From positions 1-64,000 of the forward strand of contig NZ_CP126242.1 of assembly GCF_030142045.1 (NCBI RefSeq): a DNA stretch of 64,000 nucleotides, read 5' to 3'. Under the pieces are notes generated by a model. It made no database searches. It was not told the origin of the DNA and worked only from the letters and a program-made list of their open reading frames with translations. The position numbers were made by a program, and so were the translations under genes. The first letter of the stretch is position 1. Each line of letters begins with the position of its first letter. Origin of the DNA: Arthrobacter sp. zg-Y919. Lineage in GTDB: Bacteria; Actinomycetota; Actinomycetes; Actinomycetales; Micrococcaceae. Positions 1 through 14,033 of this stretch are shown here, one piece after another.

Positions 1-1419
1 GTGGGTACGGACGAAATCAACGATGTGGGCAGCTCCTGGCGCAAGGTCATCCGGACCTTGGAGACGGATGACAGGGTCACTCCCCGGCAGCGTGGATTCG
101 TGGTGCTTGCACAGGCGCAGGGACTCATCGGCACCACCTTGCTGGTGGCAGTACCCAACGAACTGACCCGCGAAGTACTGCAGACACAGTTGAAGAACAT
201 TCTCGACGAGGTTCTCCGCGGTGTGTTCCAGGCGGATATCCAGTGTGCGTTCGTGATCGATTCGGATCTCACACCGGTGGCGGAAGCCGAGCCCGAACCG
301 GAAGAGCAGCCGGCCGCACCCAGTCCCGTGCCCACCGGCGAAAGCGCTCCGTCCCCGACGCCGCCGAGCACCAGCCAGGAATTCGGCCGGCTCAACCCCA
401 AGTACGTCTTCGAAACATTCGTGATCGGATCCTCCAACCGGTTCGCCCACGCGGCAGCGGTAGCCGTGGCGGAAGCCCCCGCCAAGGCCTATAACCCCTT
501 GTTCATCTATGGGGACTCGGGGTTGGGAAAGACCCACCTGCTCCACGCGATCGGGCACTATGCCCGCCACCTGTACACCGGGATCCGGGTCAGGTACGTG
601 AACTCCGAGGAGTTCACGAACGACTTCATCAACTCGATCCGCTATGACGAAGGTGCCAGCTTCAAGCAGCTGTACCGCAACGTGGACATCCTGCTCATTG
701 ACGACATCCAGTTCCTGGCCAACAAGGACGCCACCCAGGAAGAGTTCTTCCACACGTTCAACGCGCTGCACAACCACAACAAGCAGGTGGTCATCACCTC
801 GGACCTGCCGCCCAAACAGCTCTCCGGGTTCGAGGAACGCATGCGGTCACGGTTCGAATGGGGCCTGCTCACCGATGTGCAGCCGCCGGAACTCGAGACC
901 CGCATCGCGATCCTCCGGAAAAAGGCCATCGGCGACAGCCTCAGTGCTCCTGACGATGTCCTGGAATACATCGCGTCCAAAATCTCCACCAACATCCGCG
1001 AACTCGAAGGCGCCCTGATCCGCGTCACCGCGTTCGCCAGCCTGAACCGCCAGCAGGTGGACGTGGGCCTGGCCGAGATCGTACTCAAGGACTTGATTAC
1101 CGACGACGGTGCGCAGGAGATCACCGCGGCCTCAATCCTCGGGCAGACGGCAGCCTACTTCCAGATCAGTCTGGAGGAACTGTGCAGCAAGTCCCGGACC
1201 CGGACCCTGGTCACTGCCCGGCAGATCGCGATGTACCTTTGCCGCGAACTGACAGATATGTCCCTGCCGAAGATCGGCCAGGAACTGGGCGGCCGCGACC
1301 ACACGACGGTGATTCACGCGGACCGCAAGATCCGGGAACTCATGGCCGAACGGCGGGCCATCTACAACCAGGTCACCGAGCTGACCAACCGGATCAAGCA
1401 GCAGCAGCGCGAGGCCTGA
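1..1419 (+). CDS. dnaA: Chromosomal replication initiator protein DnaA
   Basis: AAA+ ATPase that binds DnaA boxes, melts oriC and recruits the replicative helicase. The 472-residue product has the usual order: domain I (about 1-85), a Pro/Glu-rich linker (about 90-130), the AAA+ core with Walker A GDSGLGKT at 171-178 and Walker B LLIDD at 231-235, and the C-terminal DNA-binding domain with the DnaA signature [11 protein letters not shown] at 430-440. Start is GTG at base 1, so the promoter and ribosome site lie outside the window. Downstream is the DnaA-box-rich spacer before dnaN. Identity is certain. Confidence 0.98.
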   Translation: MGTDEINDVGSSWRKVIRTLETDDRVTPRQRGFVVLAQAQGLIGTTLLVAVPNELTREVLQTQLKNILDEVLRGVFQADIQCAFVIDSDLTPVAEAEPEPEEQPAAPSPVPTGESAPSPTPPSTSQEFGRLNPKYVFETFVIGSSNRFAHAAAVAVAEAPAKAYNPLFIYGDSGLGKTHLLHAIGHYARHLYTGIRVRYVNSEEFTNDFINSIRYDEGASFKQLYRNVDILLIDDIQFLANKDATQEEFFHTFNALHNHNKQVVITSDLPPKQLSGFEERMRSRFEWGLLTDVQPPELETRIAILRKKAIGDSLSAPDDVLEYIASKISTNIRELEGALIRVTAFASLNRQQVDVGLAEIVLKDLITDDGAQEITAASILGQTAAYFQISLEELCSKSRTRTLVTARQIAMYLCRELTDMSLPKIGQELGGRDHTTVIHADRKIRELMAERRAIYNQVTELTNRIKQQQREA

Positions 1420-1460
1420 GCACGGTTTTCCCGGGCCCCGCAGGGGCTCAAAATTAACAT

Positions 1461-1710
1461 TTGTGGACAAGGGTGTGGATAACCCGGTGGACAACCCCTG
1501 GTTACCCACACTTCCCTGTGGATACAGGGAATCCTCAGAAAGTTTCCAACAGGCTCCGACACGGCCGCTGCAGTGGGTCCACAGGTTATCAACAGGCTTA
1601 AACAGCCGGGATGCACCGCAGGCCCGGGTTATCCACAGTATCCACAGGAGTTATTAACACTACGGATCTTAAGAAATTCGGTTCCACCAAATAACAACTA
1701 AGCTCAAGGC
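1461..1710. other. oriC: Putative oriC: DnaA-box cluster and AT-rich element
   Basis: The 611-bp dnaA-dnaN spacer (1420-2030) has no credible gene. It holds two perfect DnaA boxes TTATCCACA (1474-1482 minus, 1629-1637 plus). Boxes with one mismatch lie at 1462-1470 (minus), 1502-1510, 1517-1525 (minus), 1586-1594 and 1638-1646. Boxes 1629-1637 and 1638-1646 are directly abutting. An AT-rich stretch follows at about 1650-1705 and is a candidate unwinding element. The dnaA-dnaN spacer is the established origin position in many actinobacteria; function here is inferred. Confidence 0.85.
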
Positions 1711-2030
1711 CCACCTCGAACAACACCTCTGAAGACTCTTCAAAAGCTCTTTCGAGGAGACCAGCCAGGACCGATGCACCCGCTCCGCCCGTTATCGGTG
1801 CAGGCATCCACCGGACAGGGCTAAGCTGTCACAGAGTATGGTTGTCATTCGCGTGCAAACCCGTACGGTTCGGTGTCCACGGCAAAGTCCATGACAGTCG
1901 GGAGCCAAACGGGAGCTGGACCTTCCCTCCGCGGATGCTGTTCCATCGGTTTGCACACACATGGCTCAAGACGAGTTCAAGACAAGTTCAGTTGTACTGA
2001 GAAGTACGTTGCGAAAGGCGGCACCCTTCA

Positions 2031-3155
2031 GTGAAGTTTCGAGTTGAGCGGGATGTCCTGGCCGAGGCCGTCACGTGGACAGCACGTTCCCTGTCCCCGC
2101 GCCCGCCGGTTCCGGTCCTTTCGGGGCTGCTTATCAAGGCCGAAAACGGTTCACTGAGCCTGGCCAGCTTCGACTACGAGATTTCCGCCCGTCTGCAGAT
2201 TCCTGCCGACGTCAGCGAAGAAGGAACCATCCTCGTATCCGGCCGTCTGCTGGCTGAGATCTGCCGAAGCCTTCCCTCCGCACCGGTCGAAGTGGAGACC
2301 GACGGCGCGAAAGTAACCTTGACCTGCCGCAACAGCCGGTTCAACCTCGCCACCATGCCGGAAGCGGAATACCCGGAACTGCCGGCACTTCCCGAAGTGA
2401 GCGGCGTCGTTGACGGAGATGCCTTCGCCCAGGCCGTTTCCCAGGTCATCATTGCCGCCAGCCGGGATGACACCTTGCCCATCCTCACCGGGGTACGGAT
2501 GGAGATCGAGGATGATCTCATCACTTTCCTGGCCACCGACCGCTACCGGCTGGCCCTGCGTGAACTGTCCTGGAAGCCTGCAACGCCAGGCATTTCCACC
2601 AGTGCACTGGTCAAGGCCAAGACCCTCAACGAGGTAGCCAAGACCCTCGGCGGCGCCGGTGACCTCAATATCGCCCTGTCCGACGACAGCGAACTGATTG
2701 GTTTTGAAAGCGGCGGACGCCGGACCACCTCCCTGCTGGTGGATGGCGACTACCCCAAGATCCGGTCCTTGTTCCCCGAGAACACGCCAATCCACGCGAC
2801 CGTTGAAACCCATGCACTGGTCGAAGCCGTGCGCCGCGTCTCGCTCGTCGCCGAGCGCAATACCCCGGTCCGGCTCGCCTTCACCGACGGGCAGGTGTCC
2901 CTGGACGCCGGCACCGGTGAAGATGCCCAGGCCTCTGAAGCACTGGAGGCGGCACTGGTGGGGGATCCCATCACGGTGGCCTTCAACCCGCACTACCTGA
3001 GCGAAGGCCTGGGCGCATTCCCGAGCAAATACGTGCGTTTTTCCTTCACCACGCCGCCCAAGCCGGCCGTGATTTCCGCCCAGGAAGAGCTCACCGGAGA
3101 TGACCAGGCTGATTACCGTTACCTGCTGATGCCGGTGCGTCTCCCCAACCAGTAA
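2031..3155 (+). CDS. dnaN: DNA polymerase III beta sliding clamp
   Basis: Processivity clamp that dimerises into a ring around DNA and tethers polymerase III and other clamp-binding proteins. The 374-residue length is typical, with three repeated clamp folds of about 120 residues each. The N-terminus MKFRVERDVLAEAV and C-terminal YLLMPVRL match the family. The start is GTG at 2031 with a GAAAGG ribosome site at 2013-2018. It sits between the origin region and recF, the standard order. Confidence 0.97.
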   Translation: MKFRVERDVLAEAVTWTARSLSPRPPVPVLSGLLIKAENGSLSLASFDYEISARLQIPADVSEEGTILVSGRLLAEICRSLPSAPVEVETDGAKVTLTCRNSRFNLATMPEAEYPELPALPEVSGVVDGDAFAQAVSQVIIAASRDDTLPILTGVRMEIEDDLITFLATDRYRLALRELSWKPATPGISTSALVKAKTLNEVAKTLGGAGDLNIALSDDSELIGFESGGRRTTSLLVDGDYPKIRSLFPENTPIHATVETHALVEAVRRVSLVAERNTPVRLAFTDGQVSLDAGTGEDAQASEALEAALVGDPITVAFNPHYLSEGLGAFPSKYVRFSFTTPPKPAVISAQEELTGDDQADYRYLLMPVRLPNQ

Positions 3156-3302
3156 TTTCCCGCTGCGCCGGGCGGATTGGGGAAAAACCGGCGTAACAAA
3201 GCCGTCGTAACACAACTTGACAATGGCCTTTGATGGACGGCCGTTATTGGGGCAGCCGGGCCGTGCCCGGCAGGTTTACGGACAGGAGAGGAACAAGAAC
3301 CG

Positions 3303-4487
3303 ATGTACGTTGACCACCTGTCCCTGTCCGGCTACCGCAGTTACCCGCAGCTGGACATCCGGTTGGAACCGGGCGTCACGGTGTTCGTCGGCCCCAACGG
3401 CACTGGCAAGACCAACATTGTCGAAGCCATCGGCTACCTTGCGACGCTCTCCTCCCACCGGGTCAGCACCGATGCGCCGCTGGTGAATTTCGACGCCGAA
3501 CAGGCTGTGATCCGGGCACGTGTGGTGCGTGGTCCGCAGGCCACGGGGGTGGAGCTGGAAATAAATCCAGGGCGTGGCAACCGTGCCCGGATCAACCGGG
3601 CCAATCCGGTGAGAGCCCGCGACATTCTCGGCCTGTGCCGGACAGTGCTCTTTGCTCCTGAAGACCTGGCGCTGGTCAAGGGAGATCCCGGCAGCCGGCG
3701 GCGGTTCCTCGATGAGCTGATCGTTTCGCTGGTCCCGCGGCATTCCGCAACCCGGTCGGATTATGAACGGGTGTTGAAGCAGCGGAACGCACTGCTGAAA
3801 TCCGCTCGGGCGGCCGGCCGCTTCACTTCCGCCCACGAGGCCACCCTGGATGTCTGGGACCAGCACATGGCCGTGGCCGGCGCCCAGCTCGTGGCCGCAC
3901 GGCTTGAAGCGCTGCAGCGGCTGCAGCCGCACCTCCAGTCGGCCTACCGGGATCTGACCGACGGCTCCAAGGTTGCCCGGGCGGTCTACCGCTCCACTCT
4001 CCAGGGCACAGTGAACGACGACGGCGCGGTGGATGGCGCCCAGGACCCTGACGAGCTGTATGCCCTGGACGTGCCTGCGCTGACGGAGCGATTCCTGCAG
4101 GCCTTTGCCGCAAACCGGCGCCGCGAGCTTGACCGCGGAATCTCCCTGGTCGGCCCCCACCGGGACGAAGTGGAACTTATTCTCGGGCAGGCCCCGGCCA
4201 AGGGGTATGCCTCCCATGGGGAAACCTGGTCCTTCGCCCTGGCCCTGCGCCTGGGCTCCTACTATCTGCTGACCAGCGACGACCCCACTCCGGGGGCCGG
4301 ACCGATCCTGATCCTTGACGACGTCTTTGCAGAGCTGGATGTCCAGCGCCGGCAGCGGCTGGCCGGAATTGTCGCCGGCGCCGAACAGGTGCTGGTGACC
4401 GCTGCCGTCGGCGACGACATTCCGGAGGCCTTGGCCGGGCGCGTCATTAACGTGATTCCGGGAGGCGTCAGTGTGCCCGTCTCCTGA
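3303..4487 (+). CDS. recF: DNA replication and repair protein RecF
   Basis: SMC-like ATPase of the RecFOR pathway, which loads RecA at single-strand gaps. The 394-residue protein has Walker A GPNGTGKT at 30-37 and a Walker B region [11 protein letters not shown] at 335-345. The C-terminal Walker B is characteristic of RecF. The start is ATG at 3303, preceded by an AGGAG-type site in the 147-bp spacer after dnaN. The 3' end overlaps the next gene by 17 bp, implying translational coupling. Confidence 0.96.
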   Translation: MYVDHLSLSGYRSYPQLDIRLEPGVTVFVGPNGTGKTNIVEAIGYLATLSSHRVSTDAPLVNFDAEQAVIRARVVRGPQATGVELEINPGRGNRARINRANPVRARDILGLCRTVLFAPEDLALVKGDPGSRRRFLDELIVSLVPRHSATRSDYERVLKQRNALLKSARAAGRFTSAHEATLDVWDQHMAVAGAQLVAARLEALQRLQPHLQSAYRDLTDGSKVARAVYRSTLQGTVNDDGAVDGAQDPDELYALDVPALTERFLQAFAANRRRELDRGISLVGPHRDEVELILGQAPAKGYASHGETWSFALALRLGSYYLLTSDDPTPGAGPILILDDVFAELDVQRRQRLAGIVAGAEQVLVTAAVGDDIPEALAGRVINVIPGGVSVPVS

Positions 4488-5010
4488 TCCCGTCCGTCCG
4501 GGTGAGGAACCCGGGGACCGGCCCGATGCGGCCCGGGAACAGCTGAACCGCATGCGCCAGGCAGCCCTTGCCCGCGGTAACCAGCGCACGCCCGCCTCCC
4601 GCCGCAAGAACGGACGCCGCCAGCAGGCGCCCTTTATCCCCGGGGAATATGTCGGCAGGGACCCGCAGGGACTCGGCAACGTCTTTACCCGCTTCGTCAA
4701 CGAACGCGGCTGGAACTCTCCCGTCGCCGTCGGTTCCGTGATTTCACGCTGGGAAGAACTCGTGGGAAGCGAAGTGAGCGCGCACTGCAAGCCGGAGTCG
4801 TTCCAGGACACCACGGTGCAGGTCCGCTGTGATTCCACCGCCTGGGCCACGCAGCTCCGGCTCCTCCGGGACACCCTCATTGCCCGGTTCGATGCCGAAC
4901 TGGGTTCCGGCGTCGTCACCAAGATCGAAGTCATCGGTCCTGCGGCTCCGAACTGGCGCAAGGGACTGCGCAGCGTCAAGGGCAGGGGCCCGCGCGATAC
5001 CTACGGATAG
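4471..5010 (+). CDS. dciA: DciA/DUF721 helicase-loader family protein
   Basis: The 179-residue protein has a basic, disordered N-terminal half followed by a DUF721 domain (about 65-165, with [20 protein letters not shown]). DUF721 proteins at this position are DciA, which helps load or act on the DnaB helicase in bacteria lacking DnaC/DnaI. The start is GTG at 4471 with GGAGG at 4461-4465, inside the end of recF. Family membership is clear; the helicase role is taken from homologues. Confidence 0.88.
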   Translation: MCPSPDPVRPGEEPGDRPDAAREQLNRMRQAALARGNQRTPASRRKNGRRQQAPFIPGEYVGRDPQGLGNVFTRFVNERGWNSPVAVGSVISRWEELVGSEVSAHCKPESFQDTTVQVRCDSTAWATQLRLLRDTLIARFDAELGSGVVTKIEVIGPAAPNWRKGLRSVKGRGPRDTYG

Positions 5011-5131
5011 GAACCGGCACCACGGTGACCTCTCCGCTGCAGGAAAAGGCTCGGAAACCTGCCCGTACAGGAGCCGGTTAGCGGCCGGAAAACCCCCGTA
5101 CCGGTATCGGCCCCTATCCTCGGCGCTTTAA

Positions 5132-7333
<2,202 letters not shown>

Positions 7334-7408
7334 CGGATCGGCAGCCGGCGCCTGACGCCGGGGAGCAACGCATATGGACTTGAGCGACTTAGAAACGGAA
7401 GCAGAACT

Positions 7409-10062
<2,654 letters not shown>

Positions 10063-10066
<4 letters not shown>

Positions 10067-10572
10067 GCTCGACCAACCCAAACCCCAGGTCGTCCTCGGG
10101 CGGCGGGCCGCGGGTGAAGACCCCCGCCCGACCCGCCCAGCGTCCTGGAGGGGGTCAGAGCGCCTCGGGTAACCGCCAGCCGCTGGTAAAGCCCGCACCC
10201 AAGGCCAAGGCCCGCAAGGCCAGGCTGCTCGTCAGCAAGATCGATCCCTGGTCGGTCCTGAAGATGGCCTTCCTGCTCTCCGTGGCGCTTGGCGTGGTCA
10301 CTGTCGTGGCCGCCATCGTCCTCTGGACCGTGCTGGACCTGACCGGCATCTTTGACCGCGTCAACACCCTGCTGGGAGAAATTGCCGGCAGCGAGTCCGG
10401 CGGGTTCGACCTCCGAGACTTCGCTTCGCTGGGACAGGTGGTCTCCTTCGCGACCATCATCGCCGTAGTGAATGTCCTGCTGCTGACGGCCCTTTCGATG
10501 CTTGCCGCAGTGCTGTACAACATCGCCTCCACCCTCGTGGGCGGCATCGGCGTCACCCTGACGGACGACTAG
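10063..10572 (+). CDS. DUF3566 transmembrane protein
   Basis: A 169-residue protein with a Pro/Arg/Ser-rich cytosolic N-terminus (about 1-55) and two predicted membrane helices (about 64-90 and 125-155). These flank a short loop with the [12 protein letters not shown] segment. DUF3566 proteins sit directly after gyrA in many actinobacteria, but their function is not established. GTG start at 10063 with GGAGG at 10052-10056; the start overlaps the gyrA stop, so the two are co-translated. Confidence 0.88.
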
Positions 10573-10713
10573 CGGGGCAAACCCTCCGTATCTAAATTCC
10601 ATCTTTCCCCCCGGCTGGCACTCCAAATCCGCCGGCCGGGGCGGAAAAGCTCGAAGGATTTGGGTTCACGGCAGAGGTGGGGTAAAGTTTTATCTCGGCC
10701 CCAGAAGGTATCG

Positions 10714-10787
10714 GGGCGCATAGCTCAGGCGGTTAGAGCGCTTCGCTGATAACGAAGAGGTCCCAGGTTCAAGTCCTGGTGCGCCCA
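10714..10787 (+). tRNA. tRNA-Ile (GAT anticodon)
   Basis: A 74-nt cloverleaf. Acceptor GGGCGCA (10714-10720) pairs with TGCGCCC (10780-10786) and A10787 is the discriminator. The anticodon stem CTTCG/CGAAG encloses the loop CTGATAA with GAT at 10748-10750. The T arm contains GGTTCAAGTCC. CCA is not encoded. It is the conserved tRNA after gyrA/DUF3566 in this group. Confidence 0.96.
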
Positions 10788-10832
10788 CGGAACACCTTGA
10801 AAAAGGTGGACCACAACGGCAAGGAGAATTCC

Positions 10833-10952
10833 GTGAAGAAGTTGCTAGCAGTTACGGCAGCGGCGGCTGCGGGAATCTTCGCCTTCAAAAAGTGGCAGGA
10901 AACTGCCGCAGAGAAAACCGTTTGGAAGCAGTCGACCGACAAGGTTGACTGA
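10833..10952 (+). CDS. DLW-39 family small protein
   Basis: A 39-codon gene between two tRNAs: GTG start at 10833, TGA at 10950-10952, strong AAGGAG at 10821-10826. The product begins MKKLLAVTAAAAAGIFAFKK, one short hydrophobic helix, then a charged tail with VW where the family often has LW. The exact 39-residue length and the tRNA-flanked position after gyrA match the actinobacterial DLW-39 family, whose function is unknown. A membrane-anchored micropeptide is likely. Confidence 0.8.
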   Translation: MKKLLAVTAAAAAGIFAFKKWQETAAEKTVWKQSTDKVD

Positions 10953-11019
10953 CTGCCAGGAGGTAGCTCTGGTTATAACCTTCGGAAACGGTAGGTTATA
11001 CTGGATAAGTTCTCATTTC

Positions 11020-11092
11020 GGGGGCATGGCGCAATTGGTAGCGCACCTGCTTTGCAAGCAGGGGGTTCGGGGTTCGAGTCCCCGTGCCTCCA
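11020..11092 (+). tRNA. tRNA-Ala (TGC anticodon)
   Basis: A 73-nt cloverleaf. Acceptor GGGGGCA (11020-11026) pairs with TGCCTCC (11085-11091) including one G-T pair; A11092 is the discriminator. The anticodon stem CCTGC/GCAGG has loop TTTGCAA with TGC at 11053-11055. The T arm has GGTTCGAGTCC. The following hairpin at 11113-11148 probably ends the tRNA transcript. Confidence 0.96.
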
Positions 11093-11112
11093 CCGAATAA
11101 GTACCGAAAAAT

Positions 11113-11148
11113 CAGAAGGTCCCCGCTCTCCGGAGCGGGGACCTTCTG
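11113..11148 (+). terminator. Strong hairpin after tRNA-Ala
   Basis: A 16-bp perfect stem (11113-11128 with 11133-11148) with loop TCCG, beginning 21 bases after the tRNA. It lacks a good T run, so termination efficiency is uncertain. Confidence 0.65.
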
Positions 11149-11258
11149 CGTTAAGCGCCGCCACGGCCGCCCTTCCGCCCGGCCCGTGGTGGAGGCTTTG
11201 CTCCGGGTGCCAGGCTGCGTGGACGGCGGGTGCCGTGGAGCTGGACTAGGGTTGGCCT

Positions 11259-12176
11259 GTGAATGTTTTCCTCGCAGTGGTTGGCGTGCTGGGCGTCTCC
11301 GCATCCGGGCCCATCATGGCCGCCACTGCTGCTCCCGCCCTGGCCATAGCGTTTTGGCGAAATGCCCTCGGCGCGGTGCTGATGGGAACCCCTGCGGTGC
11401 TGGGCCGCCGCCGGGAGTTCGGACAGCTGACCGCACGCGACTACAAATGGACGGCCATCGCCGCGTTGGCCCTGGCACTGCACTTCGCCTGCTTCATCAC
11501 GTCGCTGCAGCTGACGTCGGTTGCGGCCGCAACGGCGCTGGTCTGCCTGCAGGCCGGGTGGATTGCGTTGTTCAATGTGCTGCGGGGCATCAGCGTACCG
11601 CCGGCCGTGCTGGCCGGACTCGCGGCGGCGTTCGCCGGCGTGCTGGTCATTTCCGGGTTCGACCTGGGCTTGTCCGAAGAAGCGCTCATCGGTGATGTCC
11701 TGGCCGTAGCCGGCGGTGCCCTGGCCGGCGTCTACACCATAGCCGGAGGGAAAGCACGGGAATCCATGTCCACCGGCACCTACACCACCCTCTGCTACGG
11801 AGCGTGTGCGGTATTGCTGCTGGCCCTTTGCGCCGCCTTCCGGCAGCCCCTTGTGGGTTTCCCGCCGGCGGCATGGCTGGGGATCCTCGGGGTCACCATC
11901 GTGGCGCAGATCCTGGGCCACACGGTGTTCAACCACCTGCTGGCCGTGATCAGTCCGCTGGTGGTGTCCATGATCATCCTGCTGGAGATCCCGGGCGCGG
12001 CCATCCTGGCGGCGGTTTTCCTCGACGAGAAGCTTCCTGGGGGAACATATGCAGGCCTGGCACTGATCCTGGCGGGATTGACGGTGGTGGTGGCCGGACA
12101 ACGCCGGATCCGGGCCGGGCAACGGACGCAGGCGGTCCCGCCCGCTCCTCCGGCGCTGGGCGGGGACAGGCTGTAA
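11259..12176 (+). CDS. EamA/DMT-family transporter
   Basis: A 305-residue, very hydrophobic protein with about ten predicted membrane helices in two similar halves, the EamA (drug/metabolite transporter) fold. The N-terminal half has the family-like SASGPIMAATAAPALAIAFWRN, and the second half FNHLLAVISPLVVSMIILLEIPGA is typical of DMT exporters. The substrate cannot be read from sequence. GTG start at 11259 without a strong ribosome site. A hairpin follows at 12191-12228. Confidence 0.85.
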   Translation: MNVFLAVVGVLGVSASGPIMAATAAPALAIAFWRNALGAVLMGTPAVLGRRREFGQLTARDYKWTAIAALALALHFACFITSLQLTSVAAATALVCLQAGWIALFNVLRGISVPPAVLAGLAAAFAGVLVISGFDLGLSEEALIGDVLAVAGGALAGVYTIAGGKARESMSTGTYTTLCYGACAVLLLALCAAFRQPLVGFPPAAWLGILGVTIVAQILGHTVFNHLLAVISPLVVSMIILLEIPGAAILAAVFLDEKLPGGTYAGLALILAGLTVVVAGQRRIRAGQRTQAVPPAPPALGGDRL

Positions 12177-12190
12177 ACAGGTCTTAAAGA

Positions 12191-12228
12191 CAGGAGGAGG
12201 GCCCCGTCGAAGCGGGACCCTCCTCCTG
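12191..12228. terminator. Bidirectional terminator hairpin
   Basis: An 11-bp outer stem (12191-12201 with 12218-12228) and a 4-bp inner stem separated by one mismatch. It lies between the convergent transporter and helical-repeat protein genes. Confidence 0.6.
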
Positions 12229-12274
12229 TACTCGTCCCGGCTGCCGGACCTAGGGCCGACGCCGGAACATGTGG

Positions 12275-13270
12275 CTACTTGCCGGTGTTGTTGTTCTGCG
12301 CGCCGGACGGCTTTGCAGCGTCCTTGGCGTCACCGGCGGTGTCCTTGCTGTGCTTGCCGGCCTCAGGGGACTTCTCGCCGGACCGGGCGGCAGCGCGTTC
12401 GGCTGCTTCCTTGATGCTGGCGACAGTCTCCTTGGTTTCGGAGGCCGCGGGCTTGGCGGTATCCGCAGCGGCGGGCTTGGACGCCGTCGTCGGCTTGGGC
12501 ACCTCAACCACGGGTGTGGCCGGCTCGGCGGACTTGGCGGAGGCAGCAGAGGATGCGCCGGTGCTGGCAGGTGCCGTTGCCGGAACCGTGGTCGCCGGGG
12601 TGGGCGAGGCAGCGGGGGCCGCAGGCTTCGGCGCCGGAGTCTTCCACGGATCCTCAACCGGACGGGAAGCGCGCCAGGCGGCCACGCCTGCCGTCACTGC
12701 GGCAGCGACGATGCCAAAGACCAGCCAGCCCTTGCCACCGCCCTTCTGGTTCTTGCGGGCTTCCTTGGCAGCCTGTGCGGCGGCCTTCTGTGCACGCTTG
12801 AGAGCCTTCTTGTTGCCGGTCACCTTGGCAACGGCTGTCTGCACGGGCACATTCGCGGCAGTCAGGCTGCGCGAAACGCTGTCCGCTGCTACGCCGATGC
12901 GCGTGGAGAGGGCGGGAATGTAATCGTCGACAACCCGGTCCTTGGCGGTGTTCAGTGCCGGAGCGGCACGGTCCAGGGTGCTCTGGATACGGGGAGCGGC
13001 TTCATCCACAGCGTGGCTGATGCGCGGTCCCACCTTCTCCAGTCCGTCCTGGATGCGGGGAGTGACAGTGGCTACTCCCTGGGCAATTTCGTCAGCAGCA
13101 CGCTTGATGCCGTCCTGGATTTTAGGAGATGCGGTTTCGATCCCCTTCTCGATGCGCGGAACGGCCCAGCCTCTGGCGGCCTCCACCTTGGGTGAGGCCC
13201 AGTCGCGGGCAGTCACGATGCCTGCGGCCACATTGGCTTCGAGATCATGGGTGATGCGGTCCTTCTTCAA
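12275..13270 (-). CDS. Helical-repeat membrane-anchored protein, hypothetical
   Basis: A 331-residue protein. Residues about 15-135 contain a loose repeat built on P-[RK]-I-[EQ]-x-G (WAVPRIEKGIETASPKIQDG, TPRIQDGLEKVGPRISHAV), which predicts amphipathic helices like apolipoprotein or LEA proteins. A Lys/Ala-rich segment follows, then one membrane helix (about 183-205), then a long Pro/Ala/Thr/Ser-rich tail. TTG start at 13270 with AGGAGG seven bases upstream. Conserved-looking but unnamed; a peripheral membrane or cell-wall-spanning structural role is a guess. Confidence 0.7.
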   Translation of the reverse strand: MKKDRITHDLEANVAAGIVTARDWASPKVEAARGWAVPRIEKGIETASPKIQDGIKRAADEIAQGVATVTPRIQDGLEKVGPRISHAVDEAAPRIQSTLDRAAPALNTAKDRVVDDYIPALSTRIGVAADSVSRSLTAANVPVQTAVAKVTGNKKALKRAQKAAAQAAKEARKNQKGGGKGWLVFGIVAAAVTAGVAAWRASRPVEDPWKTPAPKPAAPAASPTPATTVPATAPASTGASSAASAKSAEPATPVVEVPKPTTASKPAAADTAKPAASETKETVASIKEAAERAAARSGEKSPEAGKHSKDTAGDAKDAAKPSGAQNNNTGK

Positions 13271-13422
13271 AACTACCTCCTGGGATAGTTGTCGTTTCAG
13301 CCTTAGCCTACGTGTTCCGGCTGGTCTCTGCTATCGGAGGCCCTGGCCGGGCGTGGTTTTCACTGTGCGCTGAACACGGCCGTTTCCGCCCACGCGGGGA
13401 GGTGCCGTGGAACAATGTCCTT

Positions 13423-13965
13423 ATGACTGCTATTCCTACAGCAAAAGCAACCATCCACACTTCCATGGGTGACATCCGTGTCAACCTGTTCGGAAACCAC
13501 GCCCCCAAGACGGTCAAGAACTTCGTGGGCCTGGCCACCGGCGAAATTGAGTGGACCGATCCGGCAACGGGCGAAAAGACCAGCCGCCCGCTCTATGACG
13601 GGACGATTTTCCACCGCATTATCAAGGACTTCATGATCCAGGGCGGTGACCCGCTCGGCCGTGGCACCGGCGGTCCGGGTTACCAGTTCGACGACGAGAT
13701 CAACCCCGATCTCGATTTCTCCGCACCGTACAAGCTGGCCATGGCCAACGCAGGCGTCCAGATGGGCCGGGGCACCAACGGCTCGCAGTTCTTCATCACC
13801 TCCGTGCCCACCACGTGGCTGCAGGGCAAGCACACCATTTTCGGTGAAGTTGCCGATGACGAGTCGCGCGGCCTCGTGGACCAGCTCAACGCGGTCTCCA
13901 CCGACGGACGCGACAAGCCGACCGAAGACGTGGTTATCAACAGCATTACCGTCGAGCAGCTCTAG
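13423..13965 (+). CDS. ppiA: Cyclophilin-type peptidyl-prolyl cis-trans isomerase
   Basis: A 180-residue single-domain cyclophilin with no signal peptide, so cytosolic. It catalyses proline cis-trans isomerisation during folding. Motifs seen: FHRIIKDFMIQGGDP near 65, MANAGVQMGRGTNGSQFFIT near 107, and HTIFGEV. ATG at 13423 was chosen over upstream in-frame codons because the cyclophilin core begins there. An intrinsic terminator follows. This location close to gyrA and crgA is usual in actinobacteria. Confidence 0.95.
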   Translation: MTAIPTAKATIHTSMGDIRVNLFGNHAPKTVKNFVGLATGEIEWTDPATGEKTSRPLYDGTIFHRIIKDFMIQGGDPLGRGTGGPGYQFDDEINPDLDFSAPYKLAMANAGVQMGRGTNGSQFFITSVPTTWLQGKHTIFGEVADDESRGLVDQLNAVSTDGRDKPTEDVVINSITVEQL

Positions 13966-13978
13966 TCTGTTCGAAGGT

Positions 13979-14009
13979 GCCCCGGCCGGAGTCTCCGGCC
14001 GGGGCTTTT
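13979..14009 (+). terminator. Intrinsic terminator after cyclophilin
   Basis: GC-rich inverted repeat 13979-13990/13994-14005, closed by a tiny loop and followed by TTTT at 14006-14009, 14 bases after the cyclophilin stop. Confidence 0.8.
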
Positions 14010-14033
14010 CGTCAATATCCGGGAGTCCCAGCA

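Noticed and set aside
3276..4979. 567-codon open frame antisense to recF-dciA
   Set aside because: Overlaps two clear genes with correct starts and motifs; translation is compositionally aberrant.
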